Position numbers and translations under genes: made by a program. 64,000 bases of DNA from Nitrobacter sp051535235 (GTDB taxonomy: Bacteria; Pseudomonadota; Alphaproteobacteria; Rhizobiales; Xanthobacteraceae), in NCBI RefSeq assembly GCF_051535235.1, contig NZ_JBPPLZ010000004.1, positions 248,001-312,000 of the forward strand. The letters run 5' to 3'. The notes beneath the pieces were generated by a model that ran no database searches, was not told the DNA's origin, and worked only from the letters and a program-made list of their open reading frames with translations. Below are positions 1-8,811 of the stretch, piece by piece. The first letter of the stretch is position 1; each line of letters begins with the position of its first letter.

Positions 1-2955
1 CATGGCCTTGACAAGGAACGGCGCGTCGAAGGCGCGTTGATCGATCTCGCTTATGCCAAGGGTCTGCCGCTGGTCGCAACCAACGAGCCGTATTTCGCCA
101 CTTCCGAAGATTACGAAGCCCACGATGCCCTGCTGTGCATCGCCGGCGGCCGCCTGGTTGCGGAAACCGATCGCGATCAACTGACGCCGGATCATCGCTT
201 CAAGAGCCGCGCGGAAATGGCCGTGCTGTTTGCCGACATTCCCGAGGCGCTGTCATCCACGATTGAAATTGCGGAACGCTGCGCATTCCGGCCTCTCACG
301 CGCAAGCCGATCCTGCCGAATTTCACGGTCGGCGCCGCCGCGGACATGGTTGATGCGAAAAACGACGAGGCCACCGAACTGCGGCGCCAGGCGGAGGAGG
401 GGCTCGCCAACCGTCTGGCGGTTCACGGTCTTTCGCAGGGAATGACGGAGGAGGATTATCGCGCCCGTCTGAGTTTTGAACTCGACGTCATCACCCGCAT
501 GAATTATGCGGGCTACTTCCTGATCGTTGCGGACTTCATCAAGCACGCCAAGTCCAAGGGCATTCCGGTCGGACCGGGCCGTGGCTCCGGCGCCGGCTCG
601 CTGGTGGCCTATGCGCTCACCATTACCGATCTGGATCCGATCCGGTTCGGTCTGCTGTTCGAGCGCTTCCTCAATCCCGAACGCGTGTCGATGCCGGACT
701 TCGATATCGATTTCTGCCAGGAGCGGCGAGGCGAGGTCATCGAATACGTGCAGCAGCGCTACGGCCGCGATCAGGTCGCGCAGATCATCACCTTTGGAAC
801 GCTCCAGGCGCGCGGTGTGCTCCGTGACGTCGGCCGTGTGCTGCAGATGCCTTACGGGCAGGTCGACAAGTTGACCAAATTGGTTCCGCAAAATCCTGCG
901 GCGCCTGTTACCCTGGCAGCGGCGATCGCGAGCGAGCCGAAGCTGCAGGCGTTTCGCGACGAAGACCCGGTGGTGGCGCGCGCGTTCGACATCGCCCAAC
1001 GCCTCGAGGGGCTGACGCGTCATGCCTCGACCCATGCCGCGGGCATCGTGATCGGCGACCGTCCCCTCAGCGAACTGGTGCCGATGTATCGCGATCCGAA
1101 ATCGGACATGCCGGTGACCCAGTTCAACATGAAGTGGGTCGAGCCCGCGGGACTCGTGAAGTTCGACTTTCTCGGCCTGAAGACGCTGACCGTTCTCGAC
1201 GTTGCCGTGAAGCTTTTGAAACAGCGTGATATCGATATCGATCTGGCCACATTGCCGCTCGACGATGCGGCGAGCTACCAGATGCTGACGCGGGGCGACG
1301 TGGTCGGCGTGTTCCAGGTTGAAAGTCAGGGCATGCGGCGGGCGCTGGTGGACATGCGCCCGGACCGTTTCGAGGACATCATCGCGCTGGTCGCGCTGTA
1401 TCGGCCGGGACCGATGGCGAACATTCCGACCTACTGCGCGCGCAAGCATGGCGAGGAGGAGCCGGAATACCTGCACCCCATGCTGGAGCCGATCCTGAAG
1501 GAGACCTTCGGCGTCATCATCTATCAGGAACAGGTGATGCAGATCGCGCAGGTCATGGCCGGCTATTCGCTCGGCGACGCCGACCTGCTGCGCCGCGCGA
1601 TGGGCAAGAAGATCCGCGCGGAAATGGAAAAGCAGCGCGCGGTTTTTGTCGCCGGCTCCGTCAAGAACGGCGTGCCAAAGGGGCAGTCGGAAACGATCTT
1701 CGAACTGCTGGCGAAGTTTGCCGATTATGGCTTCAACAAAAGCCACGCCGCTGCCTACGCGCTCGTGTCCTACCAGACGGCGTACATGAAAGCGCATCAC
1801 CCGGTCGAGTTTCTGGCGGCGTCGATGACGCTCGACATGAGCAACACCGACAAGCTTTCGGAGTTTCGCAGTGAGGCCCACCGCCTCGGCATCAAGGTCG
1901 AAGCGCCCTCGATCAACCGCTCGGGCGCGACATTCGAAGTCAGCGACGGTGTCATCTGTTATGCGCTGGCAGCGCTGAAAGGCGTCGGCGCGCAGGCGGT
2001 CGAACAGATCGTCGAAGCGCGCAAAAGCGGGTTGTTCACCTCGCTGGCCGATTTCGCCGCCCGGGTGCCGCCGCGCGCCGTCAACAAGCGCGTGATCGAA
2101 AGTCTTGCGGCTGCCGGCGCGTTCGATGCGCTCGAGCCCGACCGCGCGCGTGTGTTTGCCGGCGCCGAGGCGATCCTCGCGGCATGCCAGCGCAGCCACG
2201 AAGCCGCGATGCTCGGTCAGAACGACATGTTCGGCGGCATGGCGGATGCGCCGACCATCATGCTGCCTCAGGCGGAGCCGTGGCTGCCTGCCGATCGGCT
2301 GAGGCGCGAATACGAGGCCGTCGGGTTCTTCCTGTCCGGGCATCCGCTCGACGACTACGCGACCGCATTGAAACGGCTGCGCGTCCAGTCATGGGCCGAA
2401 TTCTCCCGCGCCGTGAAGACCGGCGCGACCGCCGGCAAGGTCGCCGCCACGGTCGTCTCGCGAATGGAGCGGCGGACCAAAACGGGCAACAAGATGGGAA
2501 TCCTCGGGCTCTCCGATCCGACCGGCCACTTCGAGGCTGTGCTGTTCTCGGAAGGGCTGGCGCAATTTCGCGAGGTGCTCGAACCGGGGGCGGCGGTGCT
2601 GTTGCAACTCGGCGCGGAATTGCAGGGCGACGAGGTGCGTGCCCGGATCTTGCACGCGGAACCACTGGATGATGCGGCGGCGAAGACCCAGAAGGGTCTT
2701 CGAATTTTCCTGCGCGATACCCGGCCGCTGGATTCGATCGTGAAGCGCCTTCAGGTACCCGAGAATGACGATACGCCCGGACTCACCAGGGTTTCCGCAC
2801 CCAGGCCGTCCGGCGACGGCGACGTGTCGCTGGTGATGCTGCTGGATCTCGAAACCGAGGTGGAAATCAAGCTGCCCGGCCGTTTTCGGGTCTCGCCGCA
2901 GGTCGCAGGCGCGATCAAGGCGGTTTCGGGCGTCGTGGACGTCCAAGCGCTCTAA
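1..2955 (+). CDS. dnaE: DNA polymerase III alpha subunit (5'-truncated by window)
   Basis: Replicative polymerase catalytic subunit. The reading frame is open from base 1, so the gene starts upstream; about 984 residues are visible against roughly 1,150-1,190 for the family. The visible part opens in the last piece of the PHP domain (LVATNEPYFA), continues through the C-family polymerase core with the GPGRGSGAGS motif near visible residue 191 and the catalytic aspartates in PDFDIDF (visible residues about 232-238), then YRPGPM and YQEQVMQIAQ, a helix-hairpin-helix region, and an OB-fold near the C-terminus (GKVAATVVSR, then LSDPTGHFEAVLF). It ends in TAA. It stands alone: the next gene starts about 170 bases later. 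DnaE1-type assignment is secure from these motifs; the N-terminal PHP metal site cannot be judged because it is outside the window. Confidence 0.97.
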   Translation, partial: HGLDKERRVEGALIDLAYAKGLPLVATNEPYFATSEDYEAHDALLCIAGGRLVAETDRDQLTPDHRFKSRAEMAVLFADIPEALSSTIEIAERCAFRPLTRKPILPNFTVGAAADMVDAKNDEATELRRQAEEGLANRLAVHGLSQGMTEEDYRARLSFELDVITRMNYAGYFLIVADFIKHAKSKGIPVGPGRGSGAGSLVAYALTITDLDPIRFGLLFERFLNPERVSMPDFDIDFCQERRGEVIEYVQQRYGRDQVAQIITFGTLQARGVLRDVGRVLQMPYGQVDKLTKLVPQNPAAPVTLAAAIASEPKLQAFRDEDPVVARAFDIAQRLEGLTRHASTHAAGIVIGDRPLSELVPMYRDPKSDMPVTQFNMKWVEPAGLVKFDFLGLKTLTVLDVAVKLLKQRDIDIDLATLPLDDAASYQMLTRGDVVGVFQVESQGMRRALVDMRPDRFEDIIALVALYRPGPMANIPTYCARKHGEEEPEYLHPMLEPILKETFGVIIYQEQVMQIAQVMAGYSLGDADLLRRAMGKKIRAEMEKQRAVFVAGSVKNGVPKGQSETIFELLAKFADYGFNKSHAAAYALVSYQTAYMKAHHPVEFLAASMTLDMSNTDKLSEFRSEAHRLGIKVEAPSINRSGATFEVSDGVICYALAALKGVGAQAVEQIVEARKSGLFTSLADFAARVPPRAVNKRVIESLAAAGAFDALEPDRARVFAGAEAILAACQRSHEAAMLGQNDMFGGMADAPTIMLPQAEPWLPADRLRREYEAVGFFLSGHPLDDYATALKRLRVQSWAEFSRAVKTGATAGKVAATVVSRMERRTKTGNKMGILGLSDPTGHFEAVLFSEGLAQFREVLEPGAAVLLQLGAELQGDEVRARILHAEPLDDAAAKTQKGLRIFLRDTRPLDSIVKRLQVPENDDTPGLTRVSAPRPSGDGDVSLVMLLDLETEVEIKLPGRFRVSPQVAGAIKAVSGVVDVQAL

Positions 2956-3124
2956 GCCAATCTCGACTGCCTGGATTCACTGCTCGCGCGCGAGAGTGGC
3001 CTTACAGAGATAACCTCTTTTGAGAAGTGCCTTGTTCGGACCGCTTTTCGTTCAAATAATGTTCAGATACCAGCGCGCTGAATGCCTCGGACTCGTATTT
3101 GGTTGTTGGCAGGGCAGAACGATC

Positions 3125-5575
3125 ATGTGCCTGAACAGAAGCTTCGCAATCTTTGTGTCATGTCTGCTGCTCGGTGCGTTCTCGGTGATCCCGAGCGCGG
3201 CCATTGCCCAGCAACAGGAAAAGCGTATCGCGCTTGTGATCGGAAACGGTGCTTATACCAAGGTGCCGCTCGCAACGGCGGCCAACGATGGCGGGTTGAT
3301 CGCGCAGACCTTGCAGGCGGCGGGCTTTGACGTCACCGGCGCCCGCGACCTCGATGGCGACACGTTGCGCGGTGCGTTCCGCGATTTCATGAAGAAGGCG
3401 GAAACATCCGGCCCGGACACCGTCGCGGTGGTTTATCTTGCAGGTTATGGCCTCCAGTTTTCTGGCGAGAACTATTTCATCCCGGTGGATTCGACGATCG
3501 CGCATGACACCGATATTCCAACCGAAGGCCTGCGCATCGGCGATTACATGCGCCAGCTCACGGCGTTGCCCCTGAAGCTCAGCATCGTCATGCTGGACAT
3601 CGCGCGCGAGCAGCCGTTCATCGAAGACGGATCGATTGCAAGCGGTCTGGCGCTCGTCGAACCCAATCCGCGGATGCTGATTGCATTCAATGCCGCGCCG
3701 GGCACGGTCGCGCCGGAAGAGTCGGGGCCATACGGCGCCTACGCGCAGGCGGTGGCTGAAATGATCCGCACCGGCGGCCTGCCGCTTCCCGAATTGTTCA
3801 ACCGCGTGCGCCTGCGCGTCAACGAGAACACCAAGGGCGCGCAGGTGCCGTGGGACACGCAGAAGGTTGATGATGCGCAATTCATGTTCTTCGATCGTGC
3901 AGCGGATGCGCCAGCGGTCGCGCCGCCTGATCAGGCGGCGGCGGTGCGTGACAAACCGATCGGTGATCTCGGCGCGTCGGACGCCTATCTGGCCGCGCTC
4001 GATCGCGACACCTTGCAGGGCTATGAGGATTTCATCGCTGCCTATCCCCGCGACCCGATGGCGAAGCGGGTCAGGGCGATTATCGCAGCGCGCCGCGAGG
4101 CGATCACCTGGCGGCGCAGTTATCGGGCCGACACGCCGGACGCCTACTGGTCGTACCTGCGACGCTATCCGCGCGGGCCTCACGCAGCCGATGCGCGGCG
4201 CAGGCTTGCGATCCTATCGGCCGCGCTTGAGCCGCCGCCGACGTTTGCCATGATCGACTACGATATTCCGCCGCCGCCGCCGGATGAGATCGTCTATGTC
4301 GATCGGCCAGTGCTGATGTTCAGCGATCCGGATTTCGACTTCGCGCCGCCACCACCGCCGCCGGTGTTTTTCCTGCCGCCGCCGCCGCCGGACTTCGTGG
4401 TGCTGGAGCCGCCTCCGCCACCGATCGGATTGTTTTATCTGCCGAGCCCGTTGTTCGTGCCGATACCGGCCTATGTCAGCGCCCCGGCTTACGTCCAGCC
4501 GCCGCCGAACAACATCATCTTCACCAACATTCACAACACGACGGTGATCAATAATGTCATCAACCGTCCGCCGCGCGCGGCAAATCCGGCAGCGCCTTTC
4601 GTGAACCCGGCTGCGCCGGGCGCCAGAACAGCTCCGGGGCGAACCCCGGCCGCGCGGGATCAGGTCAGTCAGCCCGCTGTACATCCAGGACCCGCGCTAC
4701 CTGCCGCGGTGATGCGGAAGGCAACCCTGATTCAGGAAGGGAAGGCGCCGGTCCCGCCGAGCGCGTCGATTAATCCGGCTGCGAAAGCCGGATCGTTCAG
4801 AAGGTCGACAGACAGGCCGCCCGGACCGCGTCGCGCTCTACCTGCGGCTGGCGGCACACAGGCTCAGCCCGCTACGCCGCAACCGGCTACAACTCCTCCT
4901 GCCCCGGCCGCTACCGAGCACCCGCCCGCGACGGCGGCGCAGCCCGGCGAGCCAGCGCGGGGCCCGGATTCGACCGGCAGGCAGTTCCCGAAGATCAACG
5001 CACTGCCGGTGCCGGGCAGCAAGGGCACGCCACCAGCGCCTGATGGGTTGACGCCAAGACATGGCGCAACCGTTCCGGAGACGGGACCGGCTTCCGGTGT
5101 TCGACGGCCGCCGACCACCGGGCCGGGCGGTGGCGCATCCGGTCCGGCCGCGCCACAATCCGGCGCTGCAAGGCCACTGTCACGAGGGCCGCAAGCTGAG
5201 CCCCAAGTCCGAAGGTCGATGTCGCCATCCCGAACGGCTCCAATGGCTGTCGCGCCGCCACGCGCGACGCCGCCACGGGCTGCTCCCAGGTCCGCTTCGC
5301 CGCGATCACATGCAGCACCGCCACGCGTCGCCTCGCCGCCGCGTTCCGCCCCGCATGCAGCACCGCCGATGCGGCGGATGGCGGCGCCTCCGAGATCTGC
5401 GCCGCCGCGGTCAGTACCGCATGCGGCACCGCCGCCGCGAATGGCAGCGCCGCCACGCGCCGCACCTCCGCCAAGGGCTGTCGCGCCACCACGGGCGGCG
5501 CCTGCCGCCCATCCGGCGCCGCCACCTCGTGGCGGACGTGGCAAAAAGTGCCCGCCGCACGTCGACAAATGCTAG
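3125..5575 (+). CDS. Secreted caspase-fold (C14-like) protein, catalytic dyad lost, proline-rich tail
   Basis: I chose the ATG at 3125 (816 residues) because it gives a clean signal peptide, hydrophobic then SAAIAQQQ, while the frame extends upstream to a TTG at 3020 that would bury it. Residues about 31-260 read as a bacterial caspase-like domain (RIALVIGNGAY, GENYFIPVD, then VPWDTQKV). The positions that normally carry the catalytic His (AGHG) and Cys (DACR) read AGYG (Tyr108) and DIAR (Ala160), so both dyad residues are absent. Residues about 285-360 form a helical segment with two similar units built around YPRDP and YPRGP. From about 365 to the end the protein is Pro/Ala/Arg-rich with PPPPP runs and PPRAAPPR-type repeats, ending KKCPPHVDKC. 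Exported location is inferred from the signal peptide. A peptidase role is unlikely; a binding or scaffold role is inference only. Confidence 0.85.
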   Translation: MCLNRSFAIFVSCLLLGAFSVIPSAAIAQQQEKRIALVIGNGAYTKVPLATAANDGGLIAQTLQAAGFDVTGARDLDGDTLRGAFRDFMKKAETSGPDTVAVVYLAGYGLQFSGENYFIPVDSTIAHDTDIPTEGLRIGDYMRQLTALPLKLSIVMLDIAREQPFIEDGSIASGLALVEPNPRMLIAFNAAPGTVAPEESGPYGAYAQAVAEMIRTGGLPLPELFNRVRLRVNENTKGAQVPWDTQKVDDAQFMFFDRAADAPAVAPPDQAAAVRDKPIGDLGASDAYLAALDRDTLQGYEDFIAAYPRDPMAKRVRAIIAARREAITWRRSYRADTPDAYWSYLRRYPRGPHAADARRRLAILSAALEPPPTFAMIDYDIPPPPPDEIVYVDRPVLMFSDPDFDFAPPPPPPVFFLPPPPPDFVVLEPPPPPIGLFYLPSPLFVPIPAYVSAPAYVQPPPNNIIFTNIHNTTVINNVINRPPRAANPAAPFVNPAAPGARTAPGRTPAARDQVSQPAVHPGPALPAAVMRKATLIQEGKAPVPPSASINPAAKAGSFRRSTDRPPGPRRALPAAGGTQAQPATPQPATTPPAPAATEHPPATAAQPGEPARGPDSTGRQFPKINALPVPGSKGTPPAPDGLTPRHGATVPETGPASGVRRPPTTGPGGGASGPAAPQSGAARPLSRGPQAEPQVRRSMSPSRTAPMAVAPPRATPPRAAPRSASPRSHAAPPRVASPPRSAPHAAPPMRRMAAPPRSAPPRSVPHAAPPPRMAAPPRAAPPPRAVAPPRAAPAAHPAPPPRGGRGKKCPPHVDKC

Positions 5576-5635
5576 CCAGCAGTGCCGGTTCGGATTCGTC
5601 CCTGACCGGCATTGTTCCCGTTACCGGATACTGTC

Positions 5636-5775
5636 TTAGAGCCTCGCTGCTGATTGAATCAGTAGCGAAGCTCCAGATTATTGTTTTGACGCGTTTTCCT
5701 CACGCGAGCCGGTATCCATCCTCGGGTCAGGCCCGAGGATATGCTTCGCTCGAAAGCGCTATAACGGCCGGAAAT
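5636..5775. repeat. Dispersed extragenic repeat, full-length copy with nested hairpin
   Basis: The first part is a 31-base near-perfect palindrome (GCCTCGCTGCTGATT, central G, AATCAGTAGCGAAGC; one mismatch and one G-T pair). It is followed by TTGTTTTGACGCGTTTTCCT and CACGCGAGCCGGTATCCA, then by a separate hairpin (ATCCTCGGG-TCAGG-CCCGAGGAT) and GCTTCGCTCGAAAGCGCTAT. The same modules recur at 21135-21184, and the palindrome half recurs twice near 12313 and 12589. The order of modules matches an intergenic repeat I know from Bradyrhizobium-type genomes; the nested hairpin appears to interrupt the standard unit. Confidence 0.75.
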
Positions 5776-5865
5776 CCTTGCGTCAGGGCAGGGTGGCGGT
5801 TATAAGCCCGCCATCTCACACGGAAACATGGCCTAAACAGCCGTCCGGTGGCAGCCGGCCGCATT

Positions 5866-5895
5866 CCTTTTGGTTTGATGCCTTTTGGTTTGATG
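5866..5895 (+). repeat. Perfect 15-bp tandem duplication in rpsB leader
   Basis: The 15-mer CCTTTTGGTTTGATG is present twice back to back, about 50 bases before the rpsB start codon. It lies in the probable untranslated leader, so it could change leader folding, or it may be a neutral slippage product. Confidence 0.85.
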
Positions 5896-5944
5896 CCTTG
5901 CGCTGCTCACACGTTTCCGGAGGAACCAACCGGAGAATTGAACC

Positions 5945-6943
5945 ATGGCGCTTCCTGAATTTTCCATGCGCCAGCTGCTTGAGGCTGGCGTTCATTTCGG
6001 CCACCAATCGCACCGCTGGAATCCGAAAATGGCGGATTACATTTTCGGTGCGCGCAACAACATCCATATCATCGATCTCGCACAGACCGTGCCGCTGCTG
6101 CATCGCGCGCTGCAGGCCGTCAGCGATACCGTCGCCAAGGGCGGCCGCATCCTGTTCGTCGGCACCAAGCGCCAGGCGCAGGACGGCGTTGCAGAGGCCG
6201 CGAAGCGGTCGGCGCAGTACTTCGTGAATTCGCGCTGGCTTGGCGGCACGCTGACCAACTGGAAAACGATTTCCGGCTCGATCAAGCGGCTGCGCCATCT
6301 CGATGAGGTGCTCGGCTCCGGCGACGCCCACGCCTACACCAAGAAGGAGCGCCTGACGCTGCAGCGCGAGCGCGACAAGCTCGATCGTTCGCTCGGCGGC
6401 ATCAAGGACATGGGCGGTCTGCCCGACATGATCTTCGTGATCGATACCAACAAGGAAGACATCGCGATCCAGGAGGCGCAGCGGCTGAATATCCCGGTCG
6501 CGGCGATCGTCGACACCAATTGCGATCCCAAGGGCATCACCTACATCGTTCCGGGTAATGACGATGCGGGACGCGCCATCAGCCTTTATTGCGACCTCAT
6601 CGCGCGTGCGGCAATCGATGGCATTTCGCGCGCCCAGGGCGAATCCGGCATCGATATCGGCGCTTCGGTTCAGCCGGTCCAGGAGGAGCTGCCGGCCGCC
6701 GCGCAGCCATCCGGCTTCCAGGGCCTTGCGGGTCCGCGGGGCGTCGCCGACGATCTCAAGAAGCTCACGGGCGTGTCCGGTGCGATCGAGAAGAAGTTCA
6801 ACGACCTCGGCATCTTCCACTACTGGCAGCTCGCCGAGCTCGATCACGGCACCGCGCACAAGATCGGCGAGGAGGTCGGGCTTCCGAGCCGGGCCGACGG
6901 CTGGGTCGCTCAGGCCAAGACGCTGACGGCCGAAGCGGAATGA
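5945..6943 (+). CDS. rpsB: 30S ribosomal protein S2 with C-terminal extension
   Basis: Small-subunit ribosomal protein. The start ATG is preceded by CCGGAGAATTGAACC, a good ribosome-binding site. The N-terminus (LLEAGVHFGHQSHRWNPKM) and FVIDTNKEDIAIQEA are diagnostic. At 332 residues it is about 90 longer than the E. coli protein; the extra C-terminal part (from about residue 265) reads like a helix-hairpin-helix unit (DLKKLTGVSGAIEKKFNDLG, then AHKIGEEVGLPSR), an extension seen in Rhizobiales S2. It heads the conserved rpsB-tsf-pyrH-frr cluster, followed by an attenuator-like hairpin before tsf. Confidence 0.97.
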   Translation: MALPEFSMRQLLEAGVHFGHQSHRWNPKMADYIFGARNNIHIIDLAQTVPLLHRALQAVSDTVAKGGRILFVGTKRQAQDGVAEAAKRSAQYFVNSRWLGGTLTNWKTISGSIKRLRHLDEVLGSGDAHAYTKKERLTLQRERDKLDRSLGGIKDMGGLPDMIFVIDTNKEDIAIQEAQRLNIPVAAIVDTNCDPKGITYIVPGNDDAGRAISLYCDLIARAAIDGISRAQGESGIDIGASVQPVQEELPAAAQPSGFQGLAGPRGVADDLKKLTGVSGAIEKKFNDLGIFHYWQLAELDHGTAHKIGEEVGLPSRADGWVAQAKTLTAEAE

Positions 6944-6949
6944 CGTGAC

Positions 6950-6988
6950 GGGTGGCGGTTTCGCGGCCACCCCTCTTTCATAATTTTC
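6950..6988 (+). terminator. Hairpin plus T-rich tract between rpsB and tsf
   Basis: A 7-bp perfect stem (GGGTGGC at 6950-6956, GCCACCC at 6966-6972) is followed by CTCTTTCATAATTTT. This looks like an intrinsic terminator or attenuator that could lower tsf expression relative to rpsB, as is usual where these two genes are cotranscribed. The T-tract is interrupted, so partial readthrough is likely. Confidence 0.6.
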
Positions 6989-7063
6989 TGACTTGTTTCC
7001 TGAGTAGAGACAGCGGCCGGCGAGTTGCGCCGCAGTCTCCTGACAGGCAAAGGGCACACAGCA

Positions 7064-7987
7064 ATGGCGACAATCACCGCAGCGATGGTCAAGGACCTGC
7101 GCGAAACCACTGGCGTCGGCATGATGGATTGCAAGCAGGCGCTGACGGAAAACAACGGTGACATGCAGGCTGCGATCGACTGGCTACGCAAGAAGGGGCT
7201 GTCGAAGGCCGCCAAGAAGGCCGGCCGCGTCGCGGCAGAGGGCCTGATCGGCACCGTCACCAGCGGCAACAAGGGCGTCGTCGTCGAAGTCAATTCGGAA
7301 ACGGATTTCGTCGCGCGCAACGACCAGTTCCAGGGGCTGGTCAAGATGGTGGCGCAGGTCGCCCTCAGCGTCGGCGCCGACGTCGAGGTGATCAAGGCCG
7401 CCAAGGTCGGCAGCGCCACGGTGGAGACGGCCATTTCGGATGCGATCGCCACCATCGGCGAGAATATGACGTTGCGTCGCGCGGCCCTGCTCGAAGTCAG
7501 CAAGGGAATTGTCGCAAGCTATGTCCACAATGCTGTCATCGATGGCGCCGGAAAAATGGGCGTGATCGTCGCACTTGAGTCGGCGGGCAACACCGACGAA
7601 CTGGCCGCGCTCGGCCGCCAGATCGCGATGCATGTCGCGTCCTCGAACCCGCTTGCCATCGATCCGTCGGGAGTCGATCCCGCCGTCGTCAAGCGCGAGA
7701 AGGACATCCTCGCAGACAAGTTCCGCCAACAGGGCAAGCCCGAGGCCATGATCGAGAAGATCACCGAGTCCGGCCTGAAGACTTTCTTCAAGGAACAGAC
7801 CCTGCTGGAACAGCCGTTTATCTTCGACGACAAGAAAAGCGTCGGCCAGGCACTCAAGGAGGCCGAGGCAAAGGTCGGCGCGCCGGTGAAGCTGACGGGT
7901 TTTGTGCGCTACGCTCTCGGCGAGGGCATCGAGAAAACCGAATCCGATTTCGCGGCCGAGGTGGCCGCGGCTGCCGGACAGGGGTGA
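7064..7987 (+). CDS. tsf: Elongation factor Ts
   Basis: Nucleotide-exchange factor for EF-Tu. The ATG at 7064 gives the typical N-terminus (ATITAAMVKDLRETTG) and 307 residues, the usual length; the frame is open further upstream but that would add non-family sequence. The UBA-like N-terminal domain (VGMMDCKQAL, AIDWLRKKGL) and the EF-Tu contact motif SETDFVARND are present, with the C-terminal module FVRYALGEGIEK. It lies between rpsB and pyrH on the same strand. Confidence 0.97.
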   Translation: MATITAAMVKDLRETTGVGMMDCKQALTENNGDMQAAIDWLRKKGLSKAAKKAGRVAAEGLIGTVTSGNKGVVVEVNSETDFVARNDQFQGLVKMVAQVALSVGADVEVIKAAKVGSATVETAISDAIATIGENMTLRRAALLEVSKGIVASYVHNAVIDGAGKMGVIVALESAGNTDELAALGRQIAMHVASSNPLAIDPSGVDPAVVKREKDILADKFRQQGKPEAMIEKITESGLKTFFKEQTLLEQPFIFDDKKSVGQALKEAEAKVGAPVKLTGFVRYALGEGIEKTESDFAAEVAAAAGQG

Positions 7988-8045
7988 CGCCGGGCCCGAA
8001 CGGGCGGGGACAGGACAACCAGACTCACGGCGGAGCTAACGCATC

Positions 8046-8762
8046 ATGGATGAGCCAGCCTATCGTCGCGTTGTCGTTAAACTGTCCGGGGAATATCTGG
8101 CGGGCTCGCAACCCTTCGGCATCGACCAGCCGACCATCGACCGTATCGCCGGCGATCTGACCGCGGCGCGCGAACTGGGAACCGAAATCGCGGTTGTGGT
8201 TGGGGGCGGCAACATCTTCCGGGGTGTCGAGGTATCGTCCCGCGGCGTCTCGCGGCCCACCGGCGACACGATGGGAATGCTTGCGACCGTCATGAACTGC
8301 CTTGCGCTCGAGGCCGCCCTCGAACGCCGCGGGCAGCCGGCCCGCGCGCTATCCGCCTTCGTGATGCCCGAAGTCTGCGAACTCTTCACCCGCGGCGCGG
8401 CGCACAAATATCTCGCCGAGGGCCGCATCGTTCTGCTCGCCGGCGGCACCGGCAATCCCTTTTTCACGACCGACACCACCGCGGTGCTTCGCGCCGCTGA
8501 GATCGGCGCGCAGGCCGTGCTCAAGGCGACGAACGTGGATGGCGTCTACAGTTCGGACCCGAAGAAGGACCCGTCTGCCAGACGGTTCGAGCGGTTAAGC
8601 CACTCGCAGGCGCTCGAAGGCGGCTATAAGGTCATGGATGCGACCGCTTTCGCGCTTGCCCGCGAGACGTCGCTGCCTATCATCGTGTTCTCGATCGCGG
8701 AAGCGGGCTCGATCGGCGCCATCCTGAGAGGCGCCGGGCGCGGGACGATCGTCGCCAGTTGA
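8046..8762 (+). CDS. pyrH: UMP kinase
   Basis: Phosphorylates UMP to UDP in pyrimidine nucleotide synthesis. The 238-residue length is typical of the bacterial hexameric enzyme of the amino-acid kinase fold. Visible motifs are VVKLSGEYLAG at the N-terminus, VVGGGNIFRG, GTGNPFFTTD and KATNVDGVYSSDPKKDP. A CGGAG ribosome-binding site precedes the ATG. It sits 58 bases after tsf and 49 before frr. Confidence 0.97.
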   Translation: MDEPAYRRVVVKLSGEYLAGSQPFGIDQPTIDRIAGDLTAARELGTEIAVVVGGGNIFRGVEVSSRGVSRPTGDTMGMLATVMNCLALEAALERRGQPARALSAFVMPEVCELFTRGAAHKYLAEGRIVLLAGGTGNPFFTTDTTAVLRAAEIGAQAVLKATNVDGVYSSDPKKDPSARRFERLSHSQALEGGYKVMDATAFALARETSLPIIVFSIAEAGSIGAILRGAGRGTIVAS

Positions 8763-8811
8763 TCGGTGTCGTCAGGTTGGATGTGGGTCAGGTTTGGTAT
8801 TGGAGAGCGGC

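Larger units (their letters stand above)
5576..5944. other. Gene-free region between caspase-like gene and rpsB
   Basis: This 369-base gap holds a dispersed palindromic repeat (5636-5775), a perfect 15-base tandem duplication (5866-5895) and the rpsB leader with two Shine-Dalgarno-like stretches (CGGAGGAA and CCGGAGAA). A short inverted repeat TGCCGGT...ACCGGCA lies just after the upstream stop codon (about 5583-5611) but has no T-run. No coding potential is convincing here. Confidence 0.6.

Noticed and set aside
253..2343. 696-codon open frame antisense to dnaE
   Set aside because: It mirrors a real gene with strong codon bias in high-GC DNA; it has no start signal and no recognisable family.
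4864..5568. Gly-rich antisense frame (234 codons) that looks like a structural or PE-PGRS-like protein
   Set aside because: Its Gly/Ala repeats are simply the complement of the proline codons in the caspase-fold protein tail.
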